64,000 nt of DNA from Alternaria dauci (GCF_042100115.1 NC_091272.1:620001-684000); one strand, 5' to 3'; positions 1-11,450 are shown, numbered from the stretch's first letter. Translations and numbers: made by a program. The notes: a model not told the origin generated them from the letters alone.

Positions 1-207
1 GGGACAGAAATAGTATCTTGAGGGGGTCTCGTTTGCGGGATTGTCGAGACTGATTATGCGCGCATCTTTGGATGTGTCTTTTGGCAGGACGAATAGCTTC
101 GGGGGGTTTGACGTGCTTTCGGGTAGCGGTTTGGTAGTGGACGTGGTGGGTTCAGGTGTGGATTCTTTTGGGGTCGCTTTTGTTGGTTTTGAGCGTGTAC
201 GTGCCAT
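1..207 (-). CDS. Ribonuclease H2 subunit B, N-terminal fragment (cut by window edge)
   Basis: The reverse strand reads open from an ATG at 205-207 to base 1, giving 69 residues that end inside the protein. After a Thr/Pro/Lys-rich leader of about 35 residues comes a conserved-looking block, PPKLFVLPKDTSKDARI, followed by NPANETPSRYYFCP. This resembles the start of the fungal RNase H2 B subunit (Rnh202/Ydr279 family), a non-catalytic subunit of the heterotrimer that removes ribonucleotides from genomic DNA in the nucleus. The assignment rests on remembered family pattern over a short piece, so it is probable rather than certain. The gene is divergent from MCM10, another DNA-replication gene. 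Confidence 0.6.
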   Translation of the reverse strand, partial: MARTRSKPTKATPKESTPEPTTSTTKPLPESTSNPPKLFVLPKDTSKDARIISLDNPANETPSRYYFCP

Positions 208-542
208 TGTGATGTATATATTAGTTCAATTGAATGCCAGTAGTATTTGTACAAATTGGAACTCGGTAAGGTGAAAGTGGTATAGCGAGTGTGAGGGAAA
301 GTGAAGTCGAGTCGCGTCGCGTGGGTCCAGTGCAACACGCGCAATCCCTGTCACGTCACGGTTTCGAGTTAGATTAGTCTGGGGTGAACCACAGTCCGGT
401 GTCAACAAACGCCAACGGGTCCCGGTAGTGCGCTTGTGAGTCCTGCCTGAAGATCTCAGTATCCTGCTTTTTTCCGACTATTGTACTGGCGTTGCTATGG
501 GCGGCTGCGAGATAGCGCATCCGATACTGCACCATCACAACA
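208..542. other. Divergent intergenic region RNase H2B / MCM10
   Basis: Holds the 5' regions of two divergent genome-maintenance genes. I see no further gene; short ORFs here lack conserved features. Confidence 0.5.
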
Positions 543-2902
543 ATGATCGTGCGGGAGAGCCCAAAGTCAAAAGGTGAGGCTGGTAGCGATGCCAACCGTG
601 GCCGGGCGTGCGCTGACTCTTGTTGACAGTCAAAGACAACCAGCCCAACTGGCCCCCGCAGTCCTCTGTCGAAGCCCTTCTCAGCTCGCCGTCCGGACGT
701 AAAAAGTACGAGAGCCGGCGCCAGCGCGATTCGACCTCGCCATCCCCCTCAAAACGCCGCCCCATGTCGCGCGGAGGCGTGCAAGCCAGTAGCGATGGAG
801 AGGAGGACGAGGAGACGCTTCAATTGCAGCTGCAGGCCATCGAGGCCAAGCTCAAGCTGAAGGCGCTGCAGAAGAAGAAGAATGAGTCGCTGGACTTGGA
901 CCGCAACGGCGCATCGTCACGAGCAAGCATGGCCGCCAGCATGCGCAGAATCGACCTATCGCGCCCCGACAGCAAGCACGACAACGACATCGAGGTCCCA
1001 CGCTCACCCGTCCGGGCGCGACAGGCGCCTACCGAGCCCAAGAGCCCTGCGCGGGTCATGTTGGGCATAGACAAGGGACTCACTGCCCGCGATGTTAGTC
1101 TCAAGCGGCCGGGGACCCCTGGACGACTGTCACGGCTGGGATTATCGAAAGGACCGGAAACGCCAAAGATCAAGTCCTTCAGCGAACGCATCGCAGAAAG
1201 CAGAAATAAGGAGAAGGAGCGTGAGGCCAAGGAGGAGAGAGCTGAGCAGAGGAGGAGCAGGGGCTTTGGCTTGCAGAACATGGAGGGAATCAGAGATCGG
1301 CCCTCACTCTCGCGAGCAAGTTCCGACCAGAGTTCGCGCGACATGCCACCGCCCGCCCCCAGGAGTCACAGCCGGACACAAAGTCTACAGAATCGGTCAT
1401 TCGGAAACCCTCCCACTCCACGGCCGGAGTCTACACTGTCCTTCAGGCCCGAGAGTTCACGCCCAACCTCATCTGCTTCCAAGTCCTCATCCAGCAGCTT
1501 TGGCACAACCCCGACCGCTGCACGATACGCCGAGATCTCATCACGCGACGACAGTACAGACGCACCCAGTTTTGAGTCCTTCTCTGGTCTGCACCTCAAG
1601 TCTAGAGAAATGCAACACAATGTCGTAACACGCACACTCGAAGGCAAAACTGTACTCACCATACCGCAGTTGCTGAAGACCGTCAAAGCGCCAGAGTACG
1701 ACCCGCCAGACTGGGAAAATGACTATGTTGTTCTCGGAGTCATTTGCTCAAAGTCAACACCGCACAACTCCAAGAACGCAGCCAGAGACCAGACTAGAGG
1801 CAAGCAGGACAATGAAATGGATCAGAATGGCAAGTTCATGGTCATCCGTCTAACCGACCTCAAATGGGAGCTGGACCTTTTTCTATTCGACACTGGCTTC
1901 TCGCAGTTCTGGAAGCTGCCTCTTGGTACGCTGGTTGCCATCCTCAACCCAGACATTATGCCACCACGGAACCGCGATAGCGGCAAGTTTTCACTAAAAC
2001 TCTCAAGCTCTGACGACACCATACTCGAACTTGGCACAGCAAGGGATCTAGACTTCTGCCATGCGCAACGTAAAGACGGCAAAGAATGTGGCCAGTGGAT
2101 TGACGGTCGCAAGACTGAGTTCTGCGAGTTCCACATCCAACTTCAGGTCGAGAAAGCCAAGAAGGGTCGCATGCAAGTCAGCACTATGACCGGGATGGGT
2201 AGTGGGCCTGGCGGCAGCATGTTTGGTGGCCGGCGTGGTGGCCCCAAGGGTGATGAACTCAAGAGGGAAGGCAGGTACCATGATCGAGAACTCCACGAAA
2301 CCGTATACATCGCACCAAGACCCGGCGGGGCAGCCAAACTCATCGACCGCGATCATCAAAACTGGGAAGGCGGAGTGAATCGAGAAGACCGCTTCCGTAG
2401 GCAATTGGCCGAAAAGGAGAAGGAAAGAGAACTCGCGAAGAAGCTTGGTACAATGGGAGATGGCAGTACCGGAGGTGACTACATGAAGTTGAAAGGTGCT
2501 GGAACCCAGAATCTACCTGCAAGAGGGTATACGTCGTCGCAAGGTTCATCAGGTGCAAAGCCTGACAAGCCAGCCGACACCGACTTTAGTAGTCTGCTTA
2601 ACCGTACGTCTGCCGATGTTTCTTTGGCGCCCGTTAAACGTAAACGAACAGCATCCGCGAAATCATCAACTTCGAGCGACCCCGTCGGCTGGGGATTCAA
2701 GTACGGCCGTATCCCATCACCGAAGAAGGAAGTACCCTCCGCATTCCGCGGTACACGAGAAGCCAGTCCAGCAAAGAAGAGAGCCCGTCTCTTCTTGGAC
2801 GGAAAAGGCATTCGCGAGCCTGGACGAGAGAGCTTAGGGGTTCTAGATGCAGGACTTATTGCTGCCATGGACGACGACGACGATGACTTGGAGGTGGTTT
2901 AA
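543..2902 (+). CDS. mcm10: Minichromosome maintenance protein 10 (replication initiation factor)
   Basis: Spliced as 543..573 and 630..2902 (767 residues). Mcm10 binds the CMG helicase and DNA polymerase alpha and is needed for origin firing in the nucleus. The middle of the protein (about residues 370-480) has the OB-fold-like block with DLKWELDLFLFDTG. It runs into the diagnostic Mcm10 zinc motif, C-x9-C-x11-C-x2-H, at about residues 485-511 (FCHAQRKDGKECGQW..FCEFH). The N-terminus is charged and predicted coiled (about residues 55-90); the C-terminus is basic and disordered, ending in an acidic run. The start is set by a 31-nt first exon (MIVRESPKSK) whose donor GTGAGG joins acceptor TTGACAG in frame. 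Reading from 620 instead would need a non-ATG start inside the intron. Confidence 0.9.
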
Positions 2903-3281
2903 TTCTATGAAGAAACTCTAGGGGAGGCAACAAAAAAGGGAGGCATGTGGAAGGGGAGGGCGTTTGGGTGACAAGCTCGCTGATTGGCTAGAGCTAAGCG
3001 AGCAACGGACATTTCGACTTTTCTGGGCTCTGGATACCTCAGGCTTAGCGTAACGTAAGCCTTGTAACGACTTTCCTTTGTGTACATGTACAATATTATA
3101 CCCGTTCATCACGTTGATATACAAACTGCGTTCATTCCTAAAAAGGACTTCCATAGAGGGGGTGCAATTGCTTGCGCAAGTACCAGTACTGTCTGACTAA
3201 CCACACAACAACACTTGTGCAGCCTCTCTTATCGGAGAGGAAGAGAAGATACGACAATCCACAAAAACAAATCACCTCAAA
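2903..3281 (+). other. Intergenic region MCM10 / TTL-like gene
   Basis: 3' region of MCM10 and promoter of the next gene on the same strand. No gene or clear repeat seen. Confidence 0.5.
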
Positions 3282-4706
3282 ATGGCAACCCACAATATCG
3301 ACCCCGACGAGAAGATATACGCCCTCGTCAATTACGAAGACCCCTATGTCCAGCCCCTTATCCTCGCGGCACTCAAGAAGCGATTACCAGTTTCCGCCCA
3401 CGGGTTCATAAGTTCGCCTTCGCAACTGCCCAGTCCATCTTCTAGTTTCCTCCAATGGGTGCAATACGAGTCTATTGATTTCGACCACCTCATGGAGCAC
3501 CCCTCGAGCAGCCTATCCAACGCCTACGTGATCCGCAAAGCACTCATCCGGAAACACTACCTCAGTACCACAATCGCAAACTGGATCACCAAGTACCCGG
3601 ACAGCGTACTAAAGAAGCATGTCAAGCCGAGTGTGGAGTTTGAAGTCGACTACGCCGAGTTTCTGGACGATGCGCTGGTTGAAGCATGGGAGTTGAAGGA
3701 AAGCTGGGCGAGGAACGAGGAGCTTGATGGCGATGAAGACGAGGAAGCGGCAGCGAAGAAGAATGAATGGTGGATTTTGAAACCGGGAATGAGTGAACGG
3801 GGACAAGGCATCCGGTTGTTTTCAAGTGAAGAGGAACTAACCGCCATCTTCGAAGAATGGGACCCTGAGAGCGATGACGAGGAAGAAGCAGATGACGGCG
3901 ATGCAAGAAGCGATGCCGGCGCCTCTAATCCATACCCCCGGGAAGAATCAGAGAAAGATGAAGGAAACGGCATCATAACCTCCCAACTCCGCCACTTCAT
4001 CGCGCAACCATACATCCACCCCCCTCTCCTCTTATCCCCACCGTCTTCCTCCTCCACAGAAACTCTTCGCAAATTCCATATCAGGACCTACGTCCTAGCA
4101 ACCGGCGCCCTGCAAGTCTACGTCTACCGCCCCATGCTCGCCCTCTTCGCCGCACGCCCGTACCTCCCTCCCTGGAACGCCGCTCTGCACGAGAATCGCG
4201 ACGAAGCCATGAAAGCGCATCTCACAAACACTTGTCTCCAAGACAGCGGAGACAGAGAAGGGAGTGTAGGTCTGTTTTGGGAATTACCAGAAAGCGTACC
4301 TGAACAACCGGCCTTCACGTCTACTACAAATGGGGAAAAGGTGGATGTAGGAAAGACGTGGAAGGACAATGTGTTTGCGCAGATTCTGGAAACTACGTCT
4401 CAGACTTTTGAAGCGGCGGCGAGGGGCATGTCGATTCATTTCCAGCCGCTGCCTAATAGCTTTGAGATTTTTGGCTTGGATTTCATGGTTGGGATTGAAG
4501 GGAATGGGCAGCTGAATACGTATTTGTTGGAAGTGAATGCGTTTCCTGATTTTAGACAGACGGGCGATGAGCTCAGTGGAATGATTGAGGGGCTTTTTGA
4601 GGGCGTGGTTAACAAGGCGGTGATGCCTTTCTTTGAGCTCAATGCGGAGCGAGAGGGGGATGACGAGATGGTCAAGGTGCTGAATCTTGATCTGGGGCGG
4701 CGGTGA
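3282..4706 (+). CDS. Tubulin-tyrosine ligase family protein (TTL domain)
   Basis: Single-exon gene of 474 residues. TTL-family enzymes have an ATP-grasp fold and ligate amino acids to protein tails; the fungal members resemble the C-terminal half of yeast Pby1, a P-body-associated protein whose substrate is unclear. Visible signatures are the ATP-grasp core WWILKPGMSERGQGI at about residues 162-176 and the C-terminal metal-binding block LLEVNAFPDFRQTGDE at about 415-430. Between them lies an acidic low-complexity insert (about 190-230), commonly seen in fungal members. The N-terminal nuclease-like domain of yeast Pby1 is absent, so this is the stand-alone TTL form. The start is the first ATG after stops in all upstream frames. 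Confidence 0.82.
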   Translation: MATHNIDPDEKIYALVNYEDPYVQPLILAALKKRLPVSAHGFISSPSQLPSPSSSFLQWVQYESIDFDHLMEHPSSSLSNAYVIRKALIRKHYLSTTIANWITKYPDSVLKKHVKPSVEFEVDYAEFLDDALVEAWELKESWARNEELDGDEDEEAAAKKNEWWILKPGMSERGQGIRLFSSEEELTAIFEEWDPESDDEEEADDGDARSDAGASNPYPREESEKDEGNGIITSQLRHFIAQPYIHPPLLLSPPSSSSTETLRKFHIRTYVLATGALQVYVYRPMLALFAARPYLPPWNAALHENRDEAMKAHLTNTCLQDSGDREGSVGLFWELPESVPEQPAFTSTTNGEKVDVGKTWKDNVFAQILETTSQTFEAAARGMSIHFQPLPNSFEIFGLDFMVGIEGNGQLNTYLLEVNAFPDFRQTGDELSGMIEGLFEGVVNKAVMPFFELNAEREGDDEMVKVLNLDLGRR

Positions 4707-5230
4707 GCGAAGTGTGGGGAGAGTATCGTAGCATCACGTATCGATGAGCACAATGAGAGTAATCACTCATATTTTACTTGATCTATACTATGGTTCCTGT
4801 CCTTTCCTCCCATTACCATCATTTCATCCCACAATCCCTGCATGCTGTGTTGGTGCTTGGTGGGAAAAATACTCCCAAACACCAAACTACCGCATGCCTT
4901 GGTTGACCATTGAAGGAACCCTTCCTATCTACTAACCATGGGGCTCTTCATATAGCCAGAAAGAACACCGATTACAATGCCAGAGCAGCAAAGAAGGTTC
5001 TTCGTTCCTTCAATTGCCAAACATACATTAAAAGGCCGTCGGTATGCGCACCCTTTCGTGATGCTAATGTAATCGTGGGTATCCTGATCCTGTTTTTGAA
5101 TGTCAAGGAACACAAAAAGCAAACGCTCGCTATGCAAACAATCAGCCGCAAAGGACCTGATGCAGAAGAGGACAAGCTAAGATGTCTTCAAGACACCAGT
5201 GCTCATCAAGACGAACGGGCTGGGGCACCG
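4707..5230. other. Intergenic region between convergent genes
   Basis: Shared 3' region of the TTL-like gene and the reverse-strand unknown gene. Short ORFs only; nothing recognisable. Confidence 0.5.
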
Positions 5231-6668
5231 TTAGATGCTGCCAAATGACGTGGAGGAAGTAGAGTGCTCACTGCGAGCTCGCTTGTCCGCTGCCTCGCGC
5301 TCGAGCGGCTCACCGCTGCGCTTCTTGGATGCCTTGACTGAGCTGCTCGAGCTGTGTGCTGACTTGACACGCGACCAAGAGTCAAACGAGATGTCTGTCG
5401 CAAGATTAGTATGCGGGTAGAGGGACCCGTACACAGGATGACTCACTCTTCTTGAGCTTTCGAGTCGTAGGCGGCGGCGTCGTGGCCAACGACGGCGTTG
5501 GAACGACGCTCTTTCCCTTTCTACGGCTCGGGGTAGCGACCGCCTCATCGACTTCGGTGGGGGCCTCCTCGTCGTCCGTCTCAATGCCCTGTGCGCGGTT
5601 GCGTTCTTTGATCTCCGCTTGGAAGAGGAGCTTCGGCTTGATAGACGAAAGAGTAAGCGGGCGACGTGCCTCAGCACCAATCTGGCGGCGCACTTGCTTG
5701 TCATCAGCGGAAAGCTCGTCGTCTTGCTCTGCGTCTGAGGCGCCGGACGGTGCATGGTCGTGAAACTTGCGGAAGACCTTGCGGCCTCGGAAGATGTACA
5801 CCATGCCTTCGTCACGGTCGGCGGCAGCCTCCATCTTGGCGGTCTTTCGGTCGACTACCTTCCTTGACTTTTGAGGGGTGGCCTTTGCCTTGCCCTTGCC
5901 CTTGACAGTGATGAACGGGTTCTCTTCAGTCTGGGCGCCGGGGGTGGGTACGCGTTCCTTGGAGTCGGTGAAGATGGGAATCTTCTCGGTGTTCTCGTCC
6001 ATCTGCTCGGCGAAGCTCTCCAGAGTGTAGAGGTTCTTTGTCTTGCGGCCTTTGCGCGGAGTCGGCATGGCTTCTTCGATATTGGATGGGCGGTTGGTAG
6101 GGAACAAGACGCGCGCAGTGGAGCTCACGTCTTCAATGCGACGCTTGCGGGGCGTCTTGGCTGGAGTAGGTAGCATTCCCTGCGCAAGTTAGCATGTTTG
6201 CCTGTACGTGTCATAGTCGGAGGCGCTTCGACAGTCGACGCGGTCGTTTGACAAGCGCAATGGACCCGAAGCGAACCCCCTCATGTAACGTACCGGAGCC
6301 ATGTTTGAAAACAGAGTACGGCGAGAAGAAGTTGGTGCGGCGTTGTCGGAGTCGGAGTCGAGCGGATTGAGGTCCAAGGGCGCACGACGGGTCGAGCGTG
6401 GGGAGCGCGGTTGTCGGGATACAGGCGAGGACGGCGGCGAGAGGGCGAAGGAGGCATTTGCGCGGGCAGCAGACCGCTTAGACGATGAGGCCGTTGGTAT
6501 GATGTCGCGCCTGGTCCGTGGGCTCGGCCGCTCCTGTTGGTGAAAGTGAATATCGCGTTGGGCGGCCACTCTGCTCGATCGGCGCGGTGAAAACGGCTCG
6601 TACGTGTCTCCATGCAGAGGCGCCGGCGGCGTGTGGATGCGACGGGGCGGGGAGGGTGTGCGCTCCAT
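5231..6668 (-). CDS. Conserved-looking disordered protein of unknown function, probably nuclear
   Basis: Spliced from three exons, 6294..6668, 5447..6179 and 5231..5394 (reverse strand), giving 423 residues. Donor/acceptor pairs are GTACGT..GCAG and GTGAGT..ACAG. I do not recognise a catalytic family. The protein is rich in Ser/Pro/Arg/Lys and probably largely disordered. It has several proline-directed phosphorylation motifs typical of CDK targets: GMLPTPAKTPRKR right after the first junction, and AMPTPRKGRK soon after. Another block, IPIFTDSKERVP, also looks conserved. Basic clusters suggest nuclear localisation. It is divergent from DUO1 across about 490 bp. A cell-cycle regulator of the Whi5/Nrm1 sort is possible but is only a guess from composition. 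Confidence 0.62.
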
Positions 6669-7161
6669 GTTGTGTGGTGTGATGCGAGTGTTTGTTTGGG
6701 ATGGGGCAGTTGCGGTGTTGTTGTGGTAGCAATGTAGGTAGGAATGTGGATATCCAAAATCAAAACAATGGCACCGAGCTTCAATGATGCACCGCTTCCA
6801 CGTTCAAAGGGGTCCAATTGATGATGCAATACGATATGCGCGCAAGTGGAAAGTTCGGTAGGGCTTGGGATGGTGAGGGTGAAGGACAAAGCCGAGTGGG
6901 TACAATGGGCTATGTCTCCGATGGGGAAGGAAGGAAAGCGCGAGGTTGGGAAGGCAGGCGCAGATGGCGGGTGCTCCTTGCTTGGCGCAACGCACGCGCG
7001 GAACATCAACAAGACCCCTGCTAACCGCTGGCCCCGCCAAACCAAATACGTCAAACACGCCATTGCCCGCCAACTCGAAATGCTGCCCGTGCTACCAGAT
7101 CCATTCGTCTAGACGCGTCCAGCACCATACACGGCAAATACACAACACAACACAACACAAC
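6669..7161. other. Divergent promoter region, unknown nuclear gene / DUO1
   Basis: Holds both 5' regions. The DUO1-proximal end is a CACAA-repeat leader. ORFs crossing this region on both strands lack conserved content. Confidence 0.5.
7138..7161 (+). repeat. (CACAA)n microsatellite in the DUO1 leader
   Basis: About four tandem ACACA/CACAA units lie directly before the DUO1 ATG at 7162. A/C-rich, structure-free leaders like this are usual just upstream of fungal start codons and support the chosen start. Confidence 0.7.
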
Positions 7162-7940
7162 ATGGACCCACCAGACCTCGGCGCGCTTGACCTCTCCGAC
7201 TCGGACGAGGATGCTTTGTTCAACACACCGGCCGCGCGCAAGACCAAGCAACAGACAACAGACGCGGACAATGGTGCGGGGGAAGGTGCAGCAGGCGGAA
7301 AGACACGCTCCAAGGAGTCGCATTATACCACGGAAGAGGCCCGGGAGGCGGCATTGCGACGAGAGCTGGAGAGCATACGAAACGTCAACAAGGTCATTGA
7401 GGGCGTTGTGGAGAGCTTGCAAAAGGCAAAGGACAACATGGCTGTAAGGGACAAGTTTAGAACTGCCGCAGTCTCCAGACTGACGATGGATAGACTGTAT
7501 CACGCACTGTCCAGAACGCGTCCACTCTGCTCCAAACATGGACACGCATCCTTTCCCAAACCGAACACAATCAGCGCTTGATCCTGAACCCCCAGTGGCA
7601 GGGTGCTTCACAAGATCTGATAGATATCGAGGAGGAACAAGTGCATCGTCAGCAGGCCGCACAACGCCGGGCAGCAGAAGAGCAGGCACGCAAAGAGGCT
7701 GCGGCGAGGAAGATCGAAGAGGATCGTAGGAAGGCAGAAGCAGCCCCGAGGTTGGGCACACGGGGCAGAGTGAGGGGCGGCGCGAGACCACGAGGTGCTT
7801 CGACATCGTCCACAGGGAACTATGTTGGTGTGGGTGGACAGACAGGACGCGGTGTCAGCCGTAGCGATTCAACGCGAGGTCGTGCAGGCAGCGGCATTGG
7901 ACGCGGGCTCCCACGGGGCAGGGGAAGAGGTCCAGGTTGA
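7162..7940 (+). CDS. duo1: DASH complex subunit Duo1
   Basis: Spliced as 7162..7443 and 7494..7940 (242 residues). Duo1 is part of the fungal DASH/Dam1 complex, which couples kinetochores to spindle microtubules. The exon junction restores the conserved core: a helix with NKVIEGVVESLQKAKDNM runs into TVSRTVQNASTLLQTWTRIL and then SQTEHNQRLILNPQWQGASQD at about residues 70-150. Reading through the intron breaks this block. An acidic N-terminus (LDLSDSDEDALF) precedes it. A charged helix and an Arg/Gly-rich tail ending RGRGPG follow; such basic tails bind microtubules in DASH subunits. Confidence 0.88.
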
Positions 7941-8420
7941 TGGAAGCATCTTCGCCATACCCGGAATCGACATCGAATAAATACGTGAAACGCTCGACCG
8001 ACACTGATCCTCGGATTTGTAAACCCCGTGCTTTGAAGGTCTCGAACGCTCAAGTCAATGTGCACCATCGAAAATGCATCGTGCTATCCGAATCGGACTA
8101 GTTGAGCGTGCCACTCACCCAAAGACTGGGGGTGCGTCGTAGCTTGTCGAGGCACGGGACTCTTCTCCAGAGCAACCGGCACTAGAATTTGTACCTGCAG
8201 CTCGATGCAGTGAGCGCGCCGGATTGGTGATGCGGGTGCATTTCTCAAAGCGGAAAAGTCGCAGAACCCCACTTGTCGCCAACGGACCCCGCCGTACAGT
8301 TCCCTAAGATCTTGCGACCGTCGGGAGGTTCAAATAGATTCTCCGGTTCCTGCTCTTTCAGTCTCTTTTCTATTTCCCCTTCTCTTCCATCCTTGCAAGT
8401 TTGACCTTCTATATCACACA
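7941..8420 (+). other. Intergenic region DUO1 / GAL1
   Basis: 3' region of DUO1 and promoter of galactokinase. The stretch just before the GAL1 ATG is pyrimidine-rich (C/T), a common fungal core-promoter character. No other gene seen. Confidence 0.5.
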
Positions 8421-10068
8421 ATGGAAGTGCCAACAGCAACGTCGCTACGCGACATATACCCCGAGGACGCGCTCCCGGTCGAAACAAAGCGATGGGAGAG
8501 CCTACTCGCCAAGTTCAAGGACCTCTACGGCAAGCAAGCAGACTTTGTTGCTAGGAGTCCTGGTCGCGTCAACATCATTGGCGAGGTAAATTACCTTCAC
8601 GAGTCCCTTCATCCTTGATTGACAATGGTAGCACATTGACTACTCTCTATACGAGGTCCTGCCCATGGCTATCACCGCCGACTTCATCATGGCCGTTGCT
8701 GTGCGACCGACCGAGGAAAAGCCCCGCATACGGATAGCGAATCTCAACTCAGAGAAGTTCCCCACCCGCGAGTTCGACATTCCCGAGGGAGAGATTCCAA
8801 TCGACGCTACCGAGCATGAGTGGACCAACTACTTCAAGTCCGGGCTGAAGGGCGTATCGCAGTTACTTCAAAAGAAGCGGGGGAAGTTCACATCCGTGGG
8901 CATGGACATTGTGTGCGACGGCACAGTACCAAGTGGTGGTGGTCTCTCCAGTTCGGCGTCTGTCGTCTGCACAAGTTCGCTTGCTGTGCTAGCCGCGAAT
9001 GGCGAAGAGAAGATTGACAAGACCGAACTATGCGAACTTGCGATTGTCTCTGAGCGCGCAGTCGGTGTCAACTCTGGAGGGTAAGCTTGACCAAGTAATT
9101 GAAAGTGGCACAGCTAATATACCCGTAGTATGGACCAAGCAGCTTCCGTCTTCTCCCTCCGCGGCTCCGCCCTCTACGTATCGTTCAAACCCAGCCTCAA
9201 CTACACAAACATCGAGTTTCCGAAAACAGACCCTGAACTCGTCTTTGTTACCGCCCAGAGTTTCGTCGCCGCAGACAAGCACGTCACAGCCCCTGTGTGC
9301 TACAACCTACGTGTAGTAGAGTGCACACTGGCAGCAGTCTTCCTGGCCAAAGCATTTGGCCTAAAGAAAGATCTCCCGACAGACTCATCTCCCCTCGGCG
9401 TCAGCCTACGCGGCTTCCACGACACATACTTCGAGGAGAAGGAAGGCGTCTCTGACAACACTAAGATCTCTGTCTCAGAATTCGAAACGCAACTCACAAA
9501 GCTCATCCAGCACACCGAAGACTACCTCCCTCAAGAAGACGGCTACACGCGCCAGCAAATCTGCGGTCTCCTCGGCATCTCTGAAGACGAACTCAACCAA
9601 CGATACATGTCCAAGTTCCCCGTTCGCGCCGACAAGTTCATGCTCCGCCAGCGTGCCCTGCACGTCTTCACCGAAGCCCTCCGCGTGATCAAGTTCCGAT
9701 CGCTCCTCGCTTCACCGCCGTCAAATGACCGCACATACCTCCAATCATTAGGTGACCTTATGAACACGACGCAGGACTCGTGTCGCGATATCTACGACTG
9801 CAGTTGTCCTGAGCTCGATGAGTTGTGCGACTTGGCGCGTGCAGCGGGAAGTTGTGGTAGTAGGCTTACTGGAGCGGGCTGGGGTGGATGTAGTGTGCAT
9901 CTTGTGCCTAAGGATAAGGTCGAGGCGGTCAAGAAGGCGTGGGTAGACAAGTATTATAAGAAGAGGTTTCCGGATATTACCGAGGAGAAGCTTCAGCAGG
10001 CGGTTGTTGTTAGTGAGCCTGGAAGTGGATCTATGCTTTTTAGGACCACAGGGGAGAAGCTTTCTTAG
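8421..10068 (+). CDS. gal1: Galactokinase (Leloir pathway)
   Basis: Spliced as 8421..8585, 8632..9080 and 9129..10068 (517 residues, normal for fungal Gal1). It phosphorylates alpha-D-galactose with ATP in the cytosol, the first committed step of the Leloir pathway. The first junction restores the galactokinase signature SPGRVNIIGEHIDY at about residues 48-61. The GHMP ATP-binding loop PSGGGLSSSAS lies at about 170-180. The second junction gives VNSGGMDQAASVF, with the catalytic-loop Asp. The C-terminal GHMP motif GSRLTGAGWGG is at about residue 454. All key motifs are intact, so an active enzyme is expected. No other GAL genes are adjacent. Confidence 0.95.
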
Positions 10069-10571
10069 ATGGGGATGCGGGCATTGGGTGAGGAAGATGG
10101 GATTCTTGCGAAGATGCCGTCATGCGGTTCAGACGTGGTAACGTCAAACCAGGTTAGCCGTTTGGAGACTTGTGGTCACGGGCTGAGATCCGATACAGAG
10201 ACACAAGGTCTGTCTCGTTTACTCTGCCACAGAGGTTTAGAACATTCCATGTTTTGCGCCGCAGTCTTGATCTTATCAATCAATACACAGTACATGTCAC
10301 ATCAACTCCAGTTTCTGCTTCACAGTATCGTACGCCATACGGAAAGATCATGCGGACTATACTACACCATCATCGTAGTAGCTTCTACGAAGCGCCTTGC
10401 TATATCCTCATATCGATCATCTCTTCCCAGGCGGCGGTATCACAGCTCCTGTGTTTAATCAAGACTCCTAACCTACTAAATTCTTCTCAGGACCCCGTAA
10501 CTCCTGTCTTCACATCTACACGCCTACCACAATATCGACGAAGAGTTTCCACCCAGCGATTTACCATCAAG
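10069..10571 (+). other. Intergenic region GAL1 / orphan ORF
   Basis: The downstream reading frame stays open upstream to about 10170, but the extension looks non-coding and has no conserved features. I treat it as promoter and leader. Confidence 0.45.
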
Positions 10572-11450
10572 ATGCCGAGACGCAACCCCAATCGTCTCAG
10601 AAAATCATCGCGAAAGACGCGTTCCCAGGAATCAAGGCTCGATCAAGCAGATTACTATCAGCAGTACAACACCATGTACGCGAACGGAGATGTATTGGCC
10701 GCAGCAAGATTCAGCGAGGATAGCACACGAAGACAACTCGGGTGTACGATTCCACTACCCCATCAACCACATCACACGGTCATACAACGAGAGAGCGGTA
10801 TGTGCTATAGCACACATGGTGACGTAAATAGCAAATCAAGTGGCGGTGCGATACCGCGGTGGCAAACAGGATGTTGGTATACTTATATGCATCCTGTTAC
10901 ACAAGAAGATGTAGTTATGTGGGTTCATAGTGGGCATGAGACGTTTAAGAATGGGTATGCATACGAGCGTGGGGGAAAAGAAGAGTACTACCACAGTGAA
11001 GATTATACGACTGGTCCGGGAACTTGTGGAGAAGAGTTGACGGCGTGTTGTCAGGACACCCAGAAGTCTGCTGAACCACTACTGTTTGGGTATAGAGAGG
11101 GATATCATGACCCGGTACTGAAAGACATGACTGAGGATTGGTGGAGGCTGTTCGGACATGACATACCGAAGCAGTTCATTCTGAGTGCCGAGTCGACTGG
11201 AAAAGCGAGTGAAGAGTGGAATGTTGCGGCGTACTTTGCGCCTTGCCGTACGCCAGGAATGGTGTCGTGCTCTAGGTATGCAAAGGAGAGTGCAATTAAG
11301 AAAGGTGAAGAATTTGAGAATGAGCTATCGATAGGCAAGAGTGGCAGTGGAATACAGCAAGTTTGCAGGGGAAGGGACGATTGGGAATGCGACTTTTGTG
11401 GAATAGAATGCTTCTGCTGGACTGTCGAGGCGGGAATGACTGAAGTTTGA
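10572..11450 (+). CDS. Hypothetical protein, unrecognised family
   Basis: Single-exon ORF of 292 residues. I chose the ATG at 10572 because it follows an A/C-rich leader and starts a basic segment (MPRRNPNRLRKSSRK); the frame is open further upstream but looks random there. No signal peptide or membrane span is evident. The middle has aromatic-rich patches such as QTGCWYTYMHPV and a conserved-looking EDWWRLFGHDIP. The C-terminus is Cys-rich with WECDFCGIECFCW, which could bind a metal or form disulfides. It could be a lineage-restricted gene; I assign no function. Confidence 0.5.
   Translation: MPRRNPNRLRKSSRKTRSQESRLDQADYYQQYNTMYANGDVLAAARFSEDSTRRQLGCTIPLPHQPHHTVIQRESGMCYSTHGDVNSKSSGGAIPRWQTGCWYTYMHPVTQEDVVMWVHSGHETFKNGYAYERGGKEEYYHSEDYTTGPGTCGEELTACCQDTQKSAEPLLFGYREGYHDPVLKDMTEDWWRLFGHDIPKQFILSAESTGKASEEWNVAAYFAPCRTPGMVSCSRYAKESAIKKGEEFENELSIGKSGSGIQQVCRGRDDWECDFCGIECFCWTVEAGMTEV

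Noticed and set aside
820..1344. 174-codon minus-strand ORF
   Set aside because: Antisense of MCM10; low-complexity Ser/Leu content and no family features.
6281..7073. 260-codon minus-strand ORF crossing the DUO1 promoter
   Set aside because: Overlaps the first exon of the unknown nuclear gene in another frame, with no conserved content.
10170..10571. N-terminal extension of the orphan ORF
   Set aside because: Begins at a non-conserved position, looks like untranslated leader, and a better ATG with A/C-rich context is at 10572.
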